64,000 bases of DNA, from assembly GCA_033961575.1 (NCBI GenBank), contig CM066738.1:102449478-102513477 (forward strand). The letters are read 5' to 3'. Source of the stretch: Aselliscus stoliczkanus (taxonomy: Eukaryota > Chordata > Mammalia > Chiroptera > Hipposideridae). How positions within the stretch are numbered: the first letter of the stretch is position 1; each line of letters opens with the position of its first letter. This document shows positions 1 to 11,203 of the stretch, one piece after another. A program made the position numbers and the translations under genes. Below the pieces are notes generated by a model that was given only the letters and a program-made list of their open reading frames with translations, made no database searches and was not told the origin of the DNA.

Positions 1-1238
1 TGTGGCATCTGGGAAGAAGGACAGTCGGGCTAAGGAAGGTTTCACTGAGAAGGTAACATCCAGGCACTCTGTGAATGAGCCATGTGGACAATCATTAATT
101 TGGGTCTTTTGATGGAGTTTACAATTCTGGTGATCAGAGAGAAATCCCAAGCAAAATGGCAAAGTTTTCTTTATGAATATCTATCACCTACTTCTTATCT
201 TGAGCTGAATGGAGTTGTTAGTGTTTTTCTTCTGGAATTTTTCACTCAATCCATTTTTATCACAAACTCTGAAATATACTCATCAAAATCGATAACTCTG
301 GCTAAGGTAGCATTTGGAATATCAGCCTCAACAGCCCACACAAATTTAATGTAGGCTCCAGCTTGGCACACTACTTCTTAATTCCAGAGCATATTTATTT
401 CCATAGAGTTTCCAACTTAAAAAAAAAGAAATACCGAGTTAGGACAGTTTTATGTAGCATACTTGAATTTTTAAAAAAATGTCTTTTATCTGGATTTGAA
501 ACTTAAAAACATACTGGCAAATATTTCCTGGCTAAAAGATAATATTCCAAGTGTCAGGATAATAAATGCAGAAGCCTGAACGCTAAAGCCTATGTGATTA
601 ACCCTGAGTCCTTAAGAGGGTCTTGGAACGGCAGCTGTGGGGCCTGTATTATCTGGAGGTCCCGGAGGTAGAAGGCAGACTTCAGAGTTCTAAAGACGGA
701 ATGATAACATTTTCAAATCACTGTGGAGCTTTCCTGGAAGGCAAGGTAAATTCTTCCTTGAAGAGAATATATGCAGATGTAGCTAGTTTCCAAACGGAAA
801 GAAGAGCTGCAGAGCTTTATACCAGTTGGAGGTTATATTTGCCCAGTGGGAAGACCAGTTAAAGGAGAATTACAGTAGTTTAGGCTTAAAGAAAGAAACA
901 GAAAAGGAAAGCAATGATTCAACCCTCTTAGATTTTGAGCTATGCTTTTAGGCTTAATGTTACAGTACATTATTTTTCCCCCAGAGGAAAAGAAAGATTT
1001 TAAATTATATTATTATTGTGATTCATAAATAAGAACATGGCGCTGAGTTATTTTAATCTGACACTGACGCTACCTGCAATTACAGCTTTCCATTGCAGCA
1101 GATGAGGTAAGAGGTAAGAAAAGAAGGTGGGTATAATGTTCATTTATTTGATTAAGTCTATTTTAAAAAGAAATTAATAAGAAAAAAGTTAATCTGATCA
1201 GTAATGATCCTGATATTCTGTATAATGTCCTGTCTAAA
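1..1238. other. AT-rich sequence, no gene recognised
   Basis: I see no gene, splice-bounded exon or confidently named repeat. The longest frame (82-354, 90 codons) has no recognisable motif and no coding-like composition. Short A/T runs occur, for example near 420 and 470. Confidence 0.5.
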
Positions 1239-1249
1239 GAAAAATGTTA

Positions 1250-1704
1250 GGGCCAGCCAAGTGGCGCATTGGTTAAGAGCTGGTTTGGGGATGCCAGCGG
1301 CCCCGGTTCAGATCCCACATATGAGGGCCAGCGACACTGCCCTCTACAGCTAACAACAGCTCCACCTGGAGCTGGACTCTGAGCCCCGGTGACGGTGTGG
1401 GCTGCAGCCCTTGCTGCAGTGGGCTGCCATAGGCTACAATGAGTGGCCAGCAGCCAGCATGAGCAGCTGGCAGACAGCGTGAGCTGCCAATAGCCACAGT
1501 GAGCGACCATCCAGAGGCCAGTGACCAATCTGCCTTATCGGGAAGAGTGCAATGACGATACCAACATGGGCCAGTGAAGCAACATCCTCCGCAACTAGAC
1601 TGAAGAACAAAAAGACAGCAACTTGTCTGTTCCTCTTTCCCGATTCCCCAACGCTGTTCCCCTCCCCCAATTCCCCAATTAAAAAAAAATCTTAAAAAAA
1701 AAAA
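1250..1704 (+). mobile_element. Long-form tRNA-headed SINE (A-long), 455 bp
   Basis: The first ~115 bases match the short SINE A seen elsewhere (GGGCCAGCC start, GGTTAAGAGCTGG, GGCCCCGGTTCA B-box-like, CATATGAGGGCCAGCGACACTGCCCTC). Where short copies go straight to poly-A, this copy continues for ~330 bases. That part has a GC-rich middle of degenerate ~20-bp units (about 1425-1515: GAGTGGCCAGCAG, GAGCAGCTGGCAG, GAGCTGCCAATAG, GAGCGACCATCC), then a tail with GCAACTAGACTGAAGAACAA, pyrimidine-rich CCCCAATTCCCCAATT and two A-runs. The whole unit is flanked by an 11-bp target duplication with one mismatch (GAAAAATGTTA at 1239-1249, GAACAATGTTA at 1705-1715), so it inserted as one retroposon. Minus-strand frames across it (up to 145 codons) are by-products of its composition. 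Confidence 0.85.
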
Positions 1705-1715
1705 GAACAATGTTA

Positions 1716-3398
1716 ATACTATTTGCTGTATATGTTACATGGTGTGTAATATTGTCATTACCAGGTTAAACATTCCCTAGGACCAGCATGGTCTTGAGTT
1801 TGTTAGCTGTCGTTGGGTTGTTTGCTTGTTGTTTTTCTTTTTACTTGATTGCATTTGTTTGGAAGAGAACAAGTAAATAACTTGATGGTCTCAACAAAGT
1901 CCAGAATTAATATATTTGGGGTCCAACTGGACATTGGGGGCAAACATTCTAATCAAGCCAGAGATTTCCAAGTAAAGTCAGTTCAGTTCAGTTTTCTGAA
2001 GTTTAAGGACTGTTCTTGTTCCTTTGCTTAGAGCCCTGGTTGACCAGTTGTAAAGTTAGAAACCAATTGTTATAGACATTGAAGATACAGTTATAAAACC
2101 AAACTGAACTCTTATCTTGAAATCTATTCCACATGGATCAGGTTCTTTGGCTTCCAGGGTTTGTGCAAAGTACATCATAAGGTATTTTAAGCACACTTTG
2201 TAACCAGCCTGTTCAAATTCCAAACACATCCGTATCTAGATTATTTAATATGTCTTTGTGGATCATTTTTATCAATTCTCCAAAGAAATTAATGCTATCA
2301 GTAATCAGAAGGATGACTCATCTCCATAATGTAAACTTGATCAATCTTTGAATCTATTTCAATAATTGCAAGACTAAACATACACAATTCATCACTTTCT
2401 TCAGCTTGGTGGATATTATTTCAAGGAGGACAGGTAATAACGGAGGCACGCCCATCCTCACTCCTGTCACACTAGAGAAAGAAGAGAGGAGAATACTCAA
2501 AGTCAGATTAGAGGGGTTCACTCTCTTGGTAACCTCCACTGACGTCACTACAAAGAAAATAGGATTATCCAGAAGTAAATGTGTCACCAAAAAGGCACTA
2601 ATTACCTTTGCTGAAATAGCCCCCTGGTTTAATACATGCACTGTGGATGAAATAAACCTCTTTAGACAGAGAAGAATATAAGAAATCACATTCTATAATA
2701 AAAACATGGTTTGGAACTAAAATATCTGTCCCTGGTCCCAAATGGACTATATCCCTGCTCTACTCCACTCTGCACCCCAGTGTCTATTCCAGCACCCCTC
2801 AACATAAAATAAATGTTTATGAACAAATGAATGAACTACTGAAATAGGCCAAATGGGCCTAATTATCTAAAAGCAAACAAGAGTTATACAATTAGAAAAA
2901 ACTTACAAAAGCCTGGGATGTTTTTATTTCTAGTTGTTTTCACTTTATTCTATGGCCCTTCGTTCATATTTGAACTGCTCCAGTCTGTAATTTCCCCTTC
3001 TGGAAAATAGTTGGCAAATCCATTATATCAGAAATACCCATAACAAAACAAACAAACAAAAAACAAAACACACATCCTGCACCTACTAAAGACCACACCC
3101 CAAAACCTGGGAAAGATGTTCCAGTAGACAGATACCAGAACTGCTAATATGGCTAGATACTAAAATACTAAGACCTAAAAGAACGTTTTTAAAAGAAAAG
3201 GCTTTTAACTGTTTTAAGTATATATTTAACATATATTTTATTTTACTTCCCTAAACAACCCTTACATATGAGGGCCCACAAAGAGCATAACCAGTCTCTC
3301 TGGAGAGGCCAGCATCCCAACAGGCTGACATGCTAGATTTACTAGATAGTCTTTTCCCCTGAGGCCTTGCCAACTCCTCACAGCCCTATCATGAAGTG
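1716..3398. other. Mostly unassigned sequence
   Basis: No gene recognised. Overlapping plus and minus frames of about 90-110 codons at 2354-2689 are mirror images in a low-stop stretch and show no motif. A short piece at 2780-2840 with AATAAATGTTTATGAACAAATGAATGAA resembles the 3' end of an L2-type LINE. An A-rich (CAAA)-like run lies at 3044-3072. Confidence 0.45.
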
Positions 3399-3411
3399 AA
3401 TTCTACTCTTT

Positions 3412-3516
3412 TTTTTTTTTTGAGGGCAGTGTCACTAGCCCTCATATGTGGGACCTGAACCGGGGCCGCTGGCTTTCCAGGCCAGCACTTAACCACTGCG
3501 CCACTCAGCGGGCCTT
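3412..3516 (-). mobile_element. SINE A, short form
   Basis: Reverse-strand copy: poly-T, then GAGGGCAGTGTCACTAGCC, CGGGGCCGCTGGC, CTTAACCACTGCGCCACT, ending at the SINE head. The target duplication AATTCTACTCTTT is present on both sides (3399-3411 and 3517-3529), so the copy is full length and fairly young. Confidence 0.92.
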
Positions 3517-3529
3517 AATTCTACTCTTT

Positions 3530-3967
3530 GTAAGCGGGCATAAAAAGCTATATGACGAGTTTACTCGTTTCCCGCAAAAAAATGTGTTAAGACTCAGGGC
3601 ATTTCCCATTTGCCCACTTTAGAGGAACCTCTCCCTTCTTCTCTCACTCCCCATTCCTCTTTCCTTCCCCCACAACAAAGAATGCCCCTGTTTATGTCAC
3701 CTCTCTGAGATAAACAGTATTATTCCTTCAAAGAGCTTTGGCTTCTAAAACAATAAGGATTGCCCTTGGTTTCAAGCAATTCCTTGTTTCTGCCCACCTA
3801 CTTGAAACTCTTCCTGAGGGAAAGAATTGCAAGATCTGGGTACCTGCTTGAAAAAGTAGGAAGGAAAAATATGGTGAGAAAACAAATAAATTAATAACTA
3901 TATCAGGAACAGCCACAGCTTTTCTACTTCTGTTATGTCTAAAACAACACCTTTGCCCCTGTTCACC
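3530..3967. other. Unassigned sequence
   Basis: No gene, exon or named repeat recognised. A minus-strand frame at 3728-3991 has no motif. Confidence 0.4.
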
Positions 3968-4745
3968 AAAATCAACCTTCCATTCATTCATTTGTTAAGT
4001 ACTTCTTCTGTACTCAGCACTAGAAAGCAGTCTATATGTGCTTAAGGCCAACATGATTCCTGCTCTTGGATTTTACTGTCGGGTGGGAGACCAAGACAGG
4101 TCAATGGGCAAACAGAAGACAGTATCAAAGTGCCATGATGGGAAGTATTCAGGGAACTCTCAGAGCCACAGAGGGCCCAGGTGTAGTGATGGGGGCCAAA
4201 GAAGGCTTCCCAAAGGCTGTGACATGTAAGAAAACCTTGAAGGAACAAGCCATGGAAAGGAAGGCAGGAAGAGAGAAGGAGGGAGGGAGGGGAAATTAAG
4301 AAAGGAGGATTTGGGGCTTTAAAAAAGGCCTATATATAGTTCGAAAGTACAGAAAGAGGAGCCAAAGATTTAGAAATCAGTTCGACATGTCTGGAGAAGA
4401 AAAACCAGGAGACGTGGTTGTAGAGGAAGCAGGCGTCAAAGGAAGCAGTACTCTCTAGCCAAGTTAAAACGTTTGAGCCTCCCACTGAAGGCAAAGGAGC
4501 TTTTCCAGGCTCTGAACAGAGAAGAAAAGCCCCAGCTATGAGTTGAGGGATGCCCTGCAGAGGCAAAGTAGAATCAGGAGGCCAGCATGGAGGCAGTTAC
4601 AGCTGTCCAGGTGAGAGATGATGAGGCATAAACTAGAGTGGTGACAGTACAGATGGCATGGAGGAGAGGGATTTGAGAGAAACAGAAGAGAGAGCTGACA
4701 GGTCTGGGAGCCTAGAAGTTTGGGCAAAGGGGAGGGGGTTCAGGA
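3968..4745 (+). repeat. Ancient dispersed repeat (LINE-like), copy 1
   Basis: Resembles a widely dispersed old mammalian repeat. Order of landmarks: ATTCATTTGTTAAGTACTTCTTCTGTACTCAGCACT, then a 'CATGATTCCTGCTC' block, 'GAAGGCTTCCCAAAGGCTGTGACAT', and 'GGAGGCAGTTACAGCTGTCCAGGTGAGAGATGATG' near 4590-4625. The same order recurs at 4746-5420, 34430-35130 and 47880-49140, which supports one family. I cannot assign a subfamily. Small open frames here are not genes. Confidence 0.6.
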
Positions 4746-4894
4746 TTAATCCACCCACTTAATAAATAATCACTGAGCACCTACTATATGCCAAACACTG
4801 TTCTATGTGCCAAGAATACAGGGATAACCAGAAGAGTCCTACTTCCTCACTAAAGTGAAAGTACTGAGAGTTACATACTAAACTCATGACCACA

Positions 4895-5038
4895 GGGCTG
4901 AGTGGCTCAGTTGGTTAAGAGTTCACGCAAGAGTGCGAGCTGAGCTCTGAGCAACAGCAGTTCAATGCCCAGCCCGAGCTGAGCTGTTGTTGAGCTGCCA
5001 ACAGGTGGCAGGATGGCTCAGCTTAAAAAAAAAAAAAA
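4895..5038 (+). repeat. SINE B monomer
   Basis: tRNA-related head GGCTGAGTGGCTCAGTTGG with TTAAGAGTT, then an internal GTTCAATGCCCAGCC (B-box-like) and a body GAGCTGAGCT...GGATGGCTCAGC. The only other copy seen is on the minus strand at 37672-37810, with closely matching sequence. It differs from SINE A throughout. Confidence 0.8.
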
Positions 5039-5161
5039 GTTTGTGTTCTTGGGCTGGCAGAGTGGCGTGGTGGTTAAGAGCTGGCTTGGGACATCAGAGG
5101 CCCCGGTTCAGGTCTCACATATGAAGACCAGCAACACTGCCCTCAAAAAAAAAAAAAAGAG
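4895..5161 (+). mobile_element. SINE B+A heterodimer with one shared target duplication
   Basis: Two different SINE heads lie in tandem. Unit B (4895-5038) starts GGGCTGAGTGGCTCAGTTGG and ends GGATGGCTCAGCTT plus A14. A 12-base spacer (GTTTGTGTTCTT) follows, then unit A (5051-5158) with its own A14. Only the outer edges carry a target duplication: ACTAAACTCATGACCACA (4877-4894) and ACTAAATTCATGACCACA (5162-5179), 17 of 18 identical. No duplication flanks A on its own. The pair therefore most likely retroposed as one transcript. Confidence 0.85.
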
Positions 5162-5420
5162 ACTAAATTCATGACCACAAATAAATTTATATTTAAAATT
5201 CATATCAAGAGCTATGAGGGAAAACTAAAGAACATGGTAAGAGATTATAATGGGGGGCTGGTTTAGACTGGAAGATTAAAAAAGTTTTCTCTGAAAGAGC
5301 AACCTTTAAACTGAGTCCCAAAGGACTGAGCCAAGTGACAAACAGGAGGAAGAATGCCCATGGAGGAAGGAATAATGTGGAGAGAAGCAACAGTACTGAG
5401 CTACTCTCAGAAGGAGAATG

Positions 5421-6310
5421 GAGATACCTAGTAGTAGATGGTATGTGGGACTGAGGGAGAAGGAAGCCTAAGGGAGGATGGCCAGCTTCCAGGCATGAAC
5501 CATAATCAGATAGTGATTAGCTTTCCTCACAATCTCTGTCTACATAACAAACTGCCCCAATGCCCGTCATCAGTCATTGCTTCCTCCTGGGGCCATTCTT
5601 TGCCGTGTGAAGCAGCCCTTTGCCTTCGGATGGGTTGGCCATATTCAGAATCAGGGTAAAACAGTTATAGAATCTTTTGCTCCCATCTTTTCAGCTTTCC
5701 TCCTGAGTTTGGCCATGTCACACACAAGGACCAATGTCTTCAGCCCAGCTCTAGTCACTTCTTAGCCCTACCTGGGAATGATTCTGACTAATAGGTAATC
5801 GCCCTTTTGAATCAATCATTTACACTTCAAAGGGAATATTCATGCCGTAACCTACCGATTTTCACACATTTTAAACAGTAGGATCCTTTTATCAAACTTA
5901 CAAACTTATTCTGACAGAGCTCAACCTATAGAACAGATGAAAAGGGAGCTACTGTGATGGGCCCAGTGCTGAAGCCTCCTGAGCGCCCCCCAACTCGGTT
6001 CTTGACCCCTCCCTGCTCCAGAGTGATCCCTGTGGAACCTTAAGGTTTTGCCTCAATTCAAAGTTAGGTGGGGAAAATCACCAGGAAAGCCTGGGATCCA
6101 GCAAAAAACAGCATTTCTCAAATTCTCACATGAAAGTCAGAAAGGGATCCAAGAGAAGTAAACCCAATGATTCCTATGACCCCTTTCTCATTATGAAAAT
6201 GTTTTAAATATTCACTCTATTTTCATATGCTAAATGACAAACAAAGGAGACAGGGAATCATTCAAGGTCTTGGCAAGAAGCAGATGGGTCTCAGATTAGG
6301 TCACCCAAGG
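5421..6310. other. Unassigned sequence
   Basis: No gene recognised. Frames of about 60-73 codons at 5438-5765 overlap each other in different phases and show no motif. Confidence 0.4.
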
Positions 6311-6371
6311 GCAATGTAATAGATGACCGGGCACAAAGGGGTGACGGGCCATAAGGGGTAACAGGGATCCC

Positions 6372-6614
6372 ATGAGAACAGGCCTGAGTGATGAGGAGCG
6401 GTCCTCAACAGGAACACAGCCCTCAGCACGAGAGCAGCCAGCACTGGAGCCCGCAAGGAGAAACCTGAGGGGAACACTGCAGCCGCACTCAGGCTCCCCG
6501 CCAGGGACAAGGAAGCCTGAGAGAGCCCCTCAGAGCTGCCTGAGGCAGGGCAGAAAGGAGATCTGGAGCAACAAACAGGAAATATGCAGCACAGGCAGTT
6601 GGCCCGATTTGTAG
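6372..6614 (+). other. Possible noncoding exon end with strong splice donor
   Basis: A locally GC-richer block runs from about 6310 to 6600 and ends in TTTGTAG|GTAAGTGAA, with GT at 6615-6616. GTAAGT is a consensus 5' splice site. The block has an 80-codon open frame with no recognisable motif and no clear polypyrimidine acceptor upstream, so it could be a first exon of a noncoding transcript or chance. Confidence 0.2.
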
Positions 6615-6620
6615 GTAAGT

Positions 6621-7556
6621 GAACGTTCTAATGTAATTTTCATACTTGGATTACAGGAAAATATAAGATCACTTAGCATGTGACACAATGTAAAATGGCA
6701 ATTTATGTGAGGTTAAGTTCAGGAAAATGGTGGAAGCTCCTAAGTGCTCAAAATAATACTTCGGACATCATAGGACAATGATTTGTGTTTTTAAGCAGTT
6801 TTTCCCCGGGGTGTCTAGGAAAAATTTGTGTGACCTTTAGTTAAAGACCATCCATCTCAGGCAGAGGATTGATTATATCTGCCCTGAAAGGTGATTCTGA
6901 AGACAGTTTACTGGCACAAGTGCTACAAAGAAGTTTTTCCTTCAGGTTTTTCTTCCAGTGAGTTGGGGAAAATATTCAGGTGACAGCAACAGGGTCAAGT
7001 GCCTCCAAAACGTCCGTCTCCACATTGTGAGGGCCTTAGTACTTAAGCTGCCCTGTGAATGTCTTTATAGAATCTTCCAGAACCAGCACGTACACACAGA
7101 CATATGTGATTGGCATGCTGACCAGGAACATTGGTGGATGCCAATTAAAATATAACTTATGTTTTTCTTTTGCAAAGTTCCTTTGGATTTGCTCAGTAGC
7201 GTGATCCTCCCCAGCCCTGGATGAAAAATCGACAGGACCAGAATTTTGTATGCATTCTCAGGTAGTAGGCAGGCCACCATCCTTTTCTGCCCATTTTCAC
7301 CCCACTCACCAGGGTTGAGATGGGGCGTGGGGAAAACCATGAAGGGATTGAACAGGACAGCTTTCCTGGCTGAAGACTACTTCTGTGGTAAATGGCCTTT
7401 GAGCTCACTGTCCCCAACAGCGAAGGTCACTTCGCTGAAGGTCACTCTTCCTCCCAAGGAGCTTTCAAGGGATTCTTGAGAGGGTCCCAGCTAGGCCCCT
7501 CTGACCAAAGCTGTCCTGGCGTCTGGCCCACTGTGCTAACAGGTACTGGCTACAGG
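6621..7556. other. Unassigned sequence
   Basis: No named repeat, exon pair or motif-bearing frame seen. Overlapping frames on both strands at 7065-7480 are in conflict with each other. Confidence 0.4.
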
Positions 7557-7583
7557 CACCCCCCACACACACACACACACTCA
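7557..7583. repeat. (CA)n microsatellite
   Basis: A short run CACCCCCCACACACACACACACACTCACAC. Confidence 0.85.
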
Positions 7584-7685
7584 CACTGCTTTTTCAGGGC
7601 TTTCAAAGGCTTCTGCAGCCTCGCCTTCCCCTCCCCCACTGGGAGCCCTCAGGGAACACTTCCAGGTGGAGGCAGTTAATCCCCA

Positions 7686-7785
7686 GGAAAACCCCCTCCC
7701 CACACCTTCTCCCCCTCACTTGCCCTCCCTCCCCTTCTCGCTCCTTCTCCCTCTCCCCTTCCCTCCTTCCTCCACTCATTTTCGA
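7686..7785. repeat. Homopyrimidine-rich tract
   Basis: About 100 bases almost wholly C and T on the + strand (CCCTCCCC, CTTCTCCCCCTCAC, CCCTCCCTCCCCTTCTC). It is open in one frame only because it lacks A-containing stop codons, so the 98-codon frame at 7666-7962 is not a gene. Confidence 0.85.
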
Positions 7786-7799
7786 CCCCTCTCACACAT

Positions 7800-10543
7800 A
7801 TATCACATTCCATGTTGCTTTTGCTTCCTCAAATGTGAGTCAGTGTCCCCAGCTCCAGGACATGGGTTTTCAAGAGGTCCCTGCTCTCCACTTATGGAGG
7901 GGGCAGCACTGTCACAAAGACATCTACTCAGGACCCCTCTTCTCCACACTCTCCACCCATAAGTGTCCGCCTCGGTGGATTTTTGAGCCATCTCACCAGT
8001 TCTCCGTCACTGACACTGAAACTTCCTCTTGGAGTTTGGCACTCCACTTTCAAATTTCACATCAATTCTATTTTGTTGCCCTGGACAAAACTTAGGGGTT
8101 AACATTCTTATGTATTCATGCTTACATTTTTATTCTATTTTACACTTCATGCTTTCACATATTTACGGTTTAGATAGTTCAACACTGGGACTCCTCAAAC
8201 TACGAAGAATCACTGTTGGGTGCAGGCTTTTGTACAGCAACCAGGAGCAGGGCTAAAACCTGCCCACCTATTTACCCATCATTTCCAACCAATGGAATCT
8301 GAAGAGGGCTGCAAATAACGTGATGACATGATGTCAATGGATGAAATTATTTAGAAGGTAAACCTTCAATGATTTCATACAATCCTCTGAGCTTGGGCTG
8401 CATTTTATTTAATGACACAAAGATCAATAATTAAACACATCATTATTCTGTACTATTGGTTCTTTTTCATGTGTAAGAACCACATGGAGGCCATTACAGT
8501 TAAGATTTCAGGGGATTGTTCCAAACAGCTACATTTTAGTAAGGTGATTCCGATGCGTGAGTTCAAAGACACATTTAAGAAACTCTGCTGTGCGCCCCAG
8601 TGAAGGGAAAAATAGACTAGCCCGTGCCGGTGGGCATCACACGTGGACACTGTGCTTCCATGCCCCTAAAAAACGCCCTCTTACCTGCCTGGGTCAGTAT
8701 CCTAACCACTCAATGGAGAAGGTTATTTAAAGCTAAAATCACAAAACTCATTTTTAAAAATCACAAAAAATCATTTATGCTTTTCTGTAATTTAAAATAT
8801 GATATTTATTTCTTCACCAATCTTTTTTTATGGGGTTAAGCTTTTTATGTATTTATTTATTTATTTGAGTATGGTTCTTCTGATAGATGTTCTAACAGAT
8901 CATTCTTCTCCAAATGACACCCCTAGTGAATTCCCTGCAATTCTCAGTTCTGGTTTCTTCTAAGTCAGATCCTACACACAAAATGAATGCACATGTCTCC
9001 TGGATTTGCATTATTTCCTTCCAGTACTTTATAGTTATATCCTGCATGCCTAGTGTTACAGCAATATACCTTAACTATCCACCCCATCCCTCTACAAAAC
9101 TTTCTACTTAGCTTTTGTAAAGACATAATCCCAAGTCTCTATTTTTTTAATTGAATTCATGTGACATTGGTTGATATAGGTGCAATTAGGTTAAATGGCT
9201 GCAATACAAGAACAGCTGGCACAAACAAATTTGGGAAAGACAACCACTGACTCTTGAGAAGAATATAACTCAGAGGGCTACCTAGTAAATGCTCATTCAC
9301 CTATAAAATGGGAATAATCATAACTCTTTCAGTTGGAGGGGGTTGTACTAAAACTAGTTAAATAATGCATTTTGTAGAGTTCTTATCTAGGATAAACAGA
9401 AGAGGCTAAATGCATGATAGCTGTTAAGCATTTAAAATGTTCTAGGTAATTCCAGAACATTTAAATTTGAGAAAAGTTGCTCAACCTCTCAAACTTATTT
9501 ATCTGTAAAACAGAGATGACATCCAGTGATTATGGTGTAGGGAACCACTAAATAAAATAAAATAATATAAGCAAACTATATTACTTATTACTTGGTAGAC
9601 ACTAAATTATTAATAATGTTAACTAATCCTAAATTCTTGTGTATATTTGCTCACAGACAAGACCTCAGTGAAATTAGTCTACTACTATTAATCCTTATAT
9701 AGAGTCTTTAGTTTCTTACAGAAAAGAAAAGCATGCTGAATGAGTTTTCCTACTCTTGAGAAGCCTGCCAAAACAATTATTGCAATTTAGCTAGTTAAAA
9801 ATTCTACTGGTCAATAATTCTTTCCAAGTGTTTTAAGCCGTCTTCTGAAGAACTCATTGCTACCAATACTTTTTAGTAACAGCAAATTGAACATTTGGTT
9901 ACATATTTACTCATATATATTAATGTTAAAAAAAGAATTTAGAACAAATGTTTTGAAACAGAATAAACTAAAATGCTAACAGCTAGTGACTTGAAGACAG
10001 AAGGAAAAAATATCAGAGTTTGCTAACCAGGCAATACATCATTCTGCACAAAACCTCAGTTTGTCCTCAGAATATGAGGAAAAGGATTATCACAGTATTA
10101 GATTCTTAGACTTTGTTCACATTTAAACAAGCCCCACAATGTCCATTGATCTGCATTTAGACAAGTTCTGAATTTAGACAAGGGCCAGCATCTGGGCGGA
10201 AATGAAGAATCATGAAACAGTAAATTATATTCCCAAATTGCATAACTTCTGTTCTTCGGGGCTGCAAACGAGTACAATGAGCAATTACACGTCGATCAGA
10301 TGCTCAAGATAACAGGAGAATGCTAGGAATCAGGAAGATTAACTATTTTGTTGAATAAGATCAGACACAGAAATTTCTAAATGAAGAAGGATAAAGATCA
10401 GGGCTTTGAAAGAATAAAAGAATACATAAAATCCTACACCATTTAAAATATTTACTAATTTTTAACTCTCTTAAGGTCATTTGGATGAAAACTAGAATTA
10501 TGAAGCTAACTCCTCAGTGTAAGAGCTTGATTGTATAAAGCAG
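7800..10543. other. AT-rich sequence, no gene recognised
   Basis: No motif-bearing frame. A (TTTA)n-like run lies at 8848-8866. The rest looks like degraded or unique AT-rich DNA and I see nothing I can name. Confidence 0.45.
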
Positions 10544-11199
10544 TGATTCGGTAGGTAGATAAATGGAAATGAGCAGGAGAAGGAAAAATTTGGCCCAGGT
10601 TGGAGAGCCCCTTGCTGCAGCTCCTACTTGGACCAAGGCCCTTGGCAGCTGCCCAGCAGGACTCCAGGCTTAGGCATACCTCTGAATCAAAGAGATGTGT
10701 TCTTAGAAGTCAGAGAAGAAGGGACACATCCTGTTTGTCAGAACCACCAATACCTTACTAGCCCAACAGCATTCCAGGTTTATACACACCCCTAAGGGAC
10801 TCGTTTATTCATCCCCCCGAAATCAAGGGGGTGTGTTTACACATGCCCTAAATCAAAGGGATATGTTTACCCATGCCCCTAAATCAAAGGGATATGTTTA
10901 CCCATGCCCCTAACTCAAGGAAACACATTGCTAAATGACAGAGGACCAGGCACCGCAGGGGAAGAGAGAGAAGGGGGCGGGGGGTGGCAATTCTACCGGT
11001 AGAAATAAAAGCCTTCACACAATGTAGGGCGAGGCTGCTCCCCTCCCTTGGGTCAGCCTGCTCCATGTCTCAGGGTATATATTTTGCTTTACTAATAAAC
11101 TTCTGCTCTTCATGCTGCACAAATTTCTGTCTCTGGATTGAATTCATTCCTTCAAGAAGACGAAGACCTGAGGTTCTGAACATCATTTTCCCCATAACA
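10544..11199 (+). mobile_element. Solo LTR, ERV1/gamma-type, 656 bp
   Basis: Begins TGATTCGG and ends CCCCATAACA, so has TG...CA ends, and is flanked by the 4-bp duplication GCAG (10540-10543, 11200-11203). It has TATA-like GAAATAAAAGCC near 11003, AATAAA at 11093-11100 followed by a GT/CT-rich stretch, and an internal 31-bp tandem repeat. No gag, pol or env adjoins it, so it is probably a solo LTR. Four-bp duplication and polyadenylation layout fit ERV1, but the subfamily is not assignable by eye. Confidence 0.75.
10820..10920 (+). repeat. 31-bp tandem repeat inside the LTR
   Basis: Three successive units begin at 10820, 10850 and 10881 with AAATCAAAGGGATATGTTTA and ACCCATGCCCCT. Units 2 and 3 are identical over 31 bases; unit 1 is 30 bases and diverged; a partial fourth starts at 10912 (AACTCAAGG). 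It sits in the U3-like half of the LTR. Confidence 0.9.
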
Positions 11200-11203
11200 G
11201 CAG

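Larger units (their letters stand above)
4746..5420 (+). repeat. Ancient dispersed repeat, copy 2, split by SINE dimer
   Basis: Starts with CACTGAGCACCTACTATATGCCAAACACTGTTCTATG, the head of the same old family, and resumes after the SINE insertion with 'CTGAGTCCCAAAGGACTGAGC' and later landmarks. The SINE dimer at 4895-5161 interrupts it and duplicates 18 bases of it. Confidence 0.55.

Noticed and set aside
1273..1710. 145-codon minus-strand frame
   Set aside because: Lies entirely on the long SINE; Ser/Leu/Cys-rich from its GC-rich middle.
4893..5040. Possible tRNA gene from the B unit's head
   Set aside because: A- and B-box-like elements are present, but the body, poly-A and target duplication show a SINE, not a tRNA.
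7666..7962. 98-codon Pro/Ser-rich frame
   Set aside because: Falls on the homopyrimidine tract.
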